Positions 13,864-13,996 of a stretch of 13,996 bases of DNA are shown here, piece by piece. Every line of letters starts with the position of its first letter. Position 1 is the stretch's first letter. Position numbers and translations under genes: made by a program. The stretch spans positions 1-13,996 of the forward strand of contig JAFQNU010000114.1 in NCBI GenBank assembly GCA_017420825.1, in the 5' to 3' direction. Origin of the DNA: Clostridia bacterium (GTDB lineage: Bacteria > Bacillota > Clostridia > UBA1381). The notes beneath the pieces are model-generated. The model was not told where the DNA came from and ran no database searches. It saw only the letters and a list, made by a program, of their open reading frames with translations.

Positions 13864-13996
13864 TGTAAGACATACATAGTCGGAACTCCCTATTATCCGA
13901 ATTTATGTGAAGAGTCTTATACCTTCCACCACACCGAGCAACGGAATGTAAATGCTCCCGATGGGGGAGCATTTACAGCTCTGTTGTCCACAACTA
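13864..13996 (+). ncRNA. Unidentified structured RNA (small RNA or long 5' leader), cut by window edge
   Basis: Nested pairings form a first arm: TAAGAC (13866-13871) with GTCTTA (13914-13919), ACATA (13874-13878) with TATGT (13904-13908), and TCGGA (13880-13884) with TCCGA (13896-13900). A single-stranded C/A-rich linker (13922-13938) leads to a second, very stable arm. In that arm CAACGGA (13939-13945) pairs with TCTGTTG (13980-13986), and GTAAATGCTCCC (13948-13959) pairs perfectly with GGGAGCATTTAC (13965-13976). It has its own promoter, follows a terminator, and contains no convincing reading frame. I compared it from memory with 6S, SRP, tmRNA and common riboswitches and found no match. 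It may be a stand-alone RNA or a regulatory leader of the next gene. Confidence 0.55.

Noticed and set aside
13754..13972. 72-codon minus strand frame across the rsmG terminator
   Set aside because: It runs through a terminator and a structured RNA region and encodes a low-complexity, non-protein-like sequence.

Overview
The window looks like AT-rich chromosomal DNA of a Firmicute, most likely an anaerobic Clostridia-class (gut-type) bacterium. The evidence is strong AGGAGG-type ribosome binding sites, frequent GTG and TTG starts, a SpoIIIE/FtsK translocase, an rsmG gene, and a phage late module built from protein families typical of clostridial prophages. Every confident gene is on the + strand.

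Region 1 (1-8883) is the late part of a siphovirus-type prophage or phage-derived particle cluster. In order it holds: the C-terminal end of an SPP1/A118-type portal (1-390), a small connector-like protein (380-688), a short GP20-like scaffold (708-1112), an N4-gp56-family major capsid protein (1183-2196), a tail-terminator-like protein (2217-2615), a tail tube (2627-3106), a Gp15-family protein (3103-3636), a short tape-measure protein (3654-4874), Dit (4894-5733), a ReqiPepy6 Gp37-like tail protein (5754-6803), a small membrane protein (6800-7126), a probable fibre or baseplate protein (7192-8010), a holin (8026-8214) and an NlpC/P60-type endolysin (8230-8883). Genes are tightly packed, often overlapping by 4 nt, with no internal terminator seen. 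The cassette is unusually lean: no MuF minor head protein, no obvious extra head-tail adaptors, no second tail chaperone, a scaffold without its usual long coiled coil, and a tape measure of only 406 residues. Terminase and any integrase would lie left of the window.

A directional DNA motif, AGGGACACTAA, recurs exactly four times (2071, 3019, 5382, 5592), always on the + strand and only inside the phage genes. Three of the four extend to the 12-mer AGGGACACTAAA. Two further 11/12 matches lie at 1803 and 7644, and two 10/12 matches at 471 and 4920. It is read in different codon phases, so shared protein sequence does not fully explain it. Two perfect 10-bp inverted repeats also lie inside phage genes (2480-2504 and 3125-3157); the second is at the very start of the Gp15 gene.

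Region 2 (8884-10558) is a host operon with a good promoter (TTTACA-17-TAAAAT), a hairpin in the leader, a VTC-domain polyphosphate polymerase-type protein, a DUF4956 membrane protein, and a clear rho-independent terminator. Region 3 (10559-13829) holds the DNA translocase FtsK/SpoIIIE and the 16S rRNA methyltransferase RsmG, closed by another terminator. Region 4 (13849-13996) starts with an extended -10 promoter and then a strongly structured, unidentified RNA that runs off the window edge.
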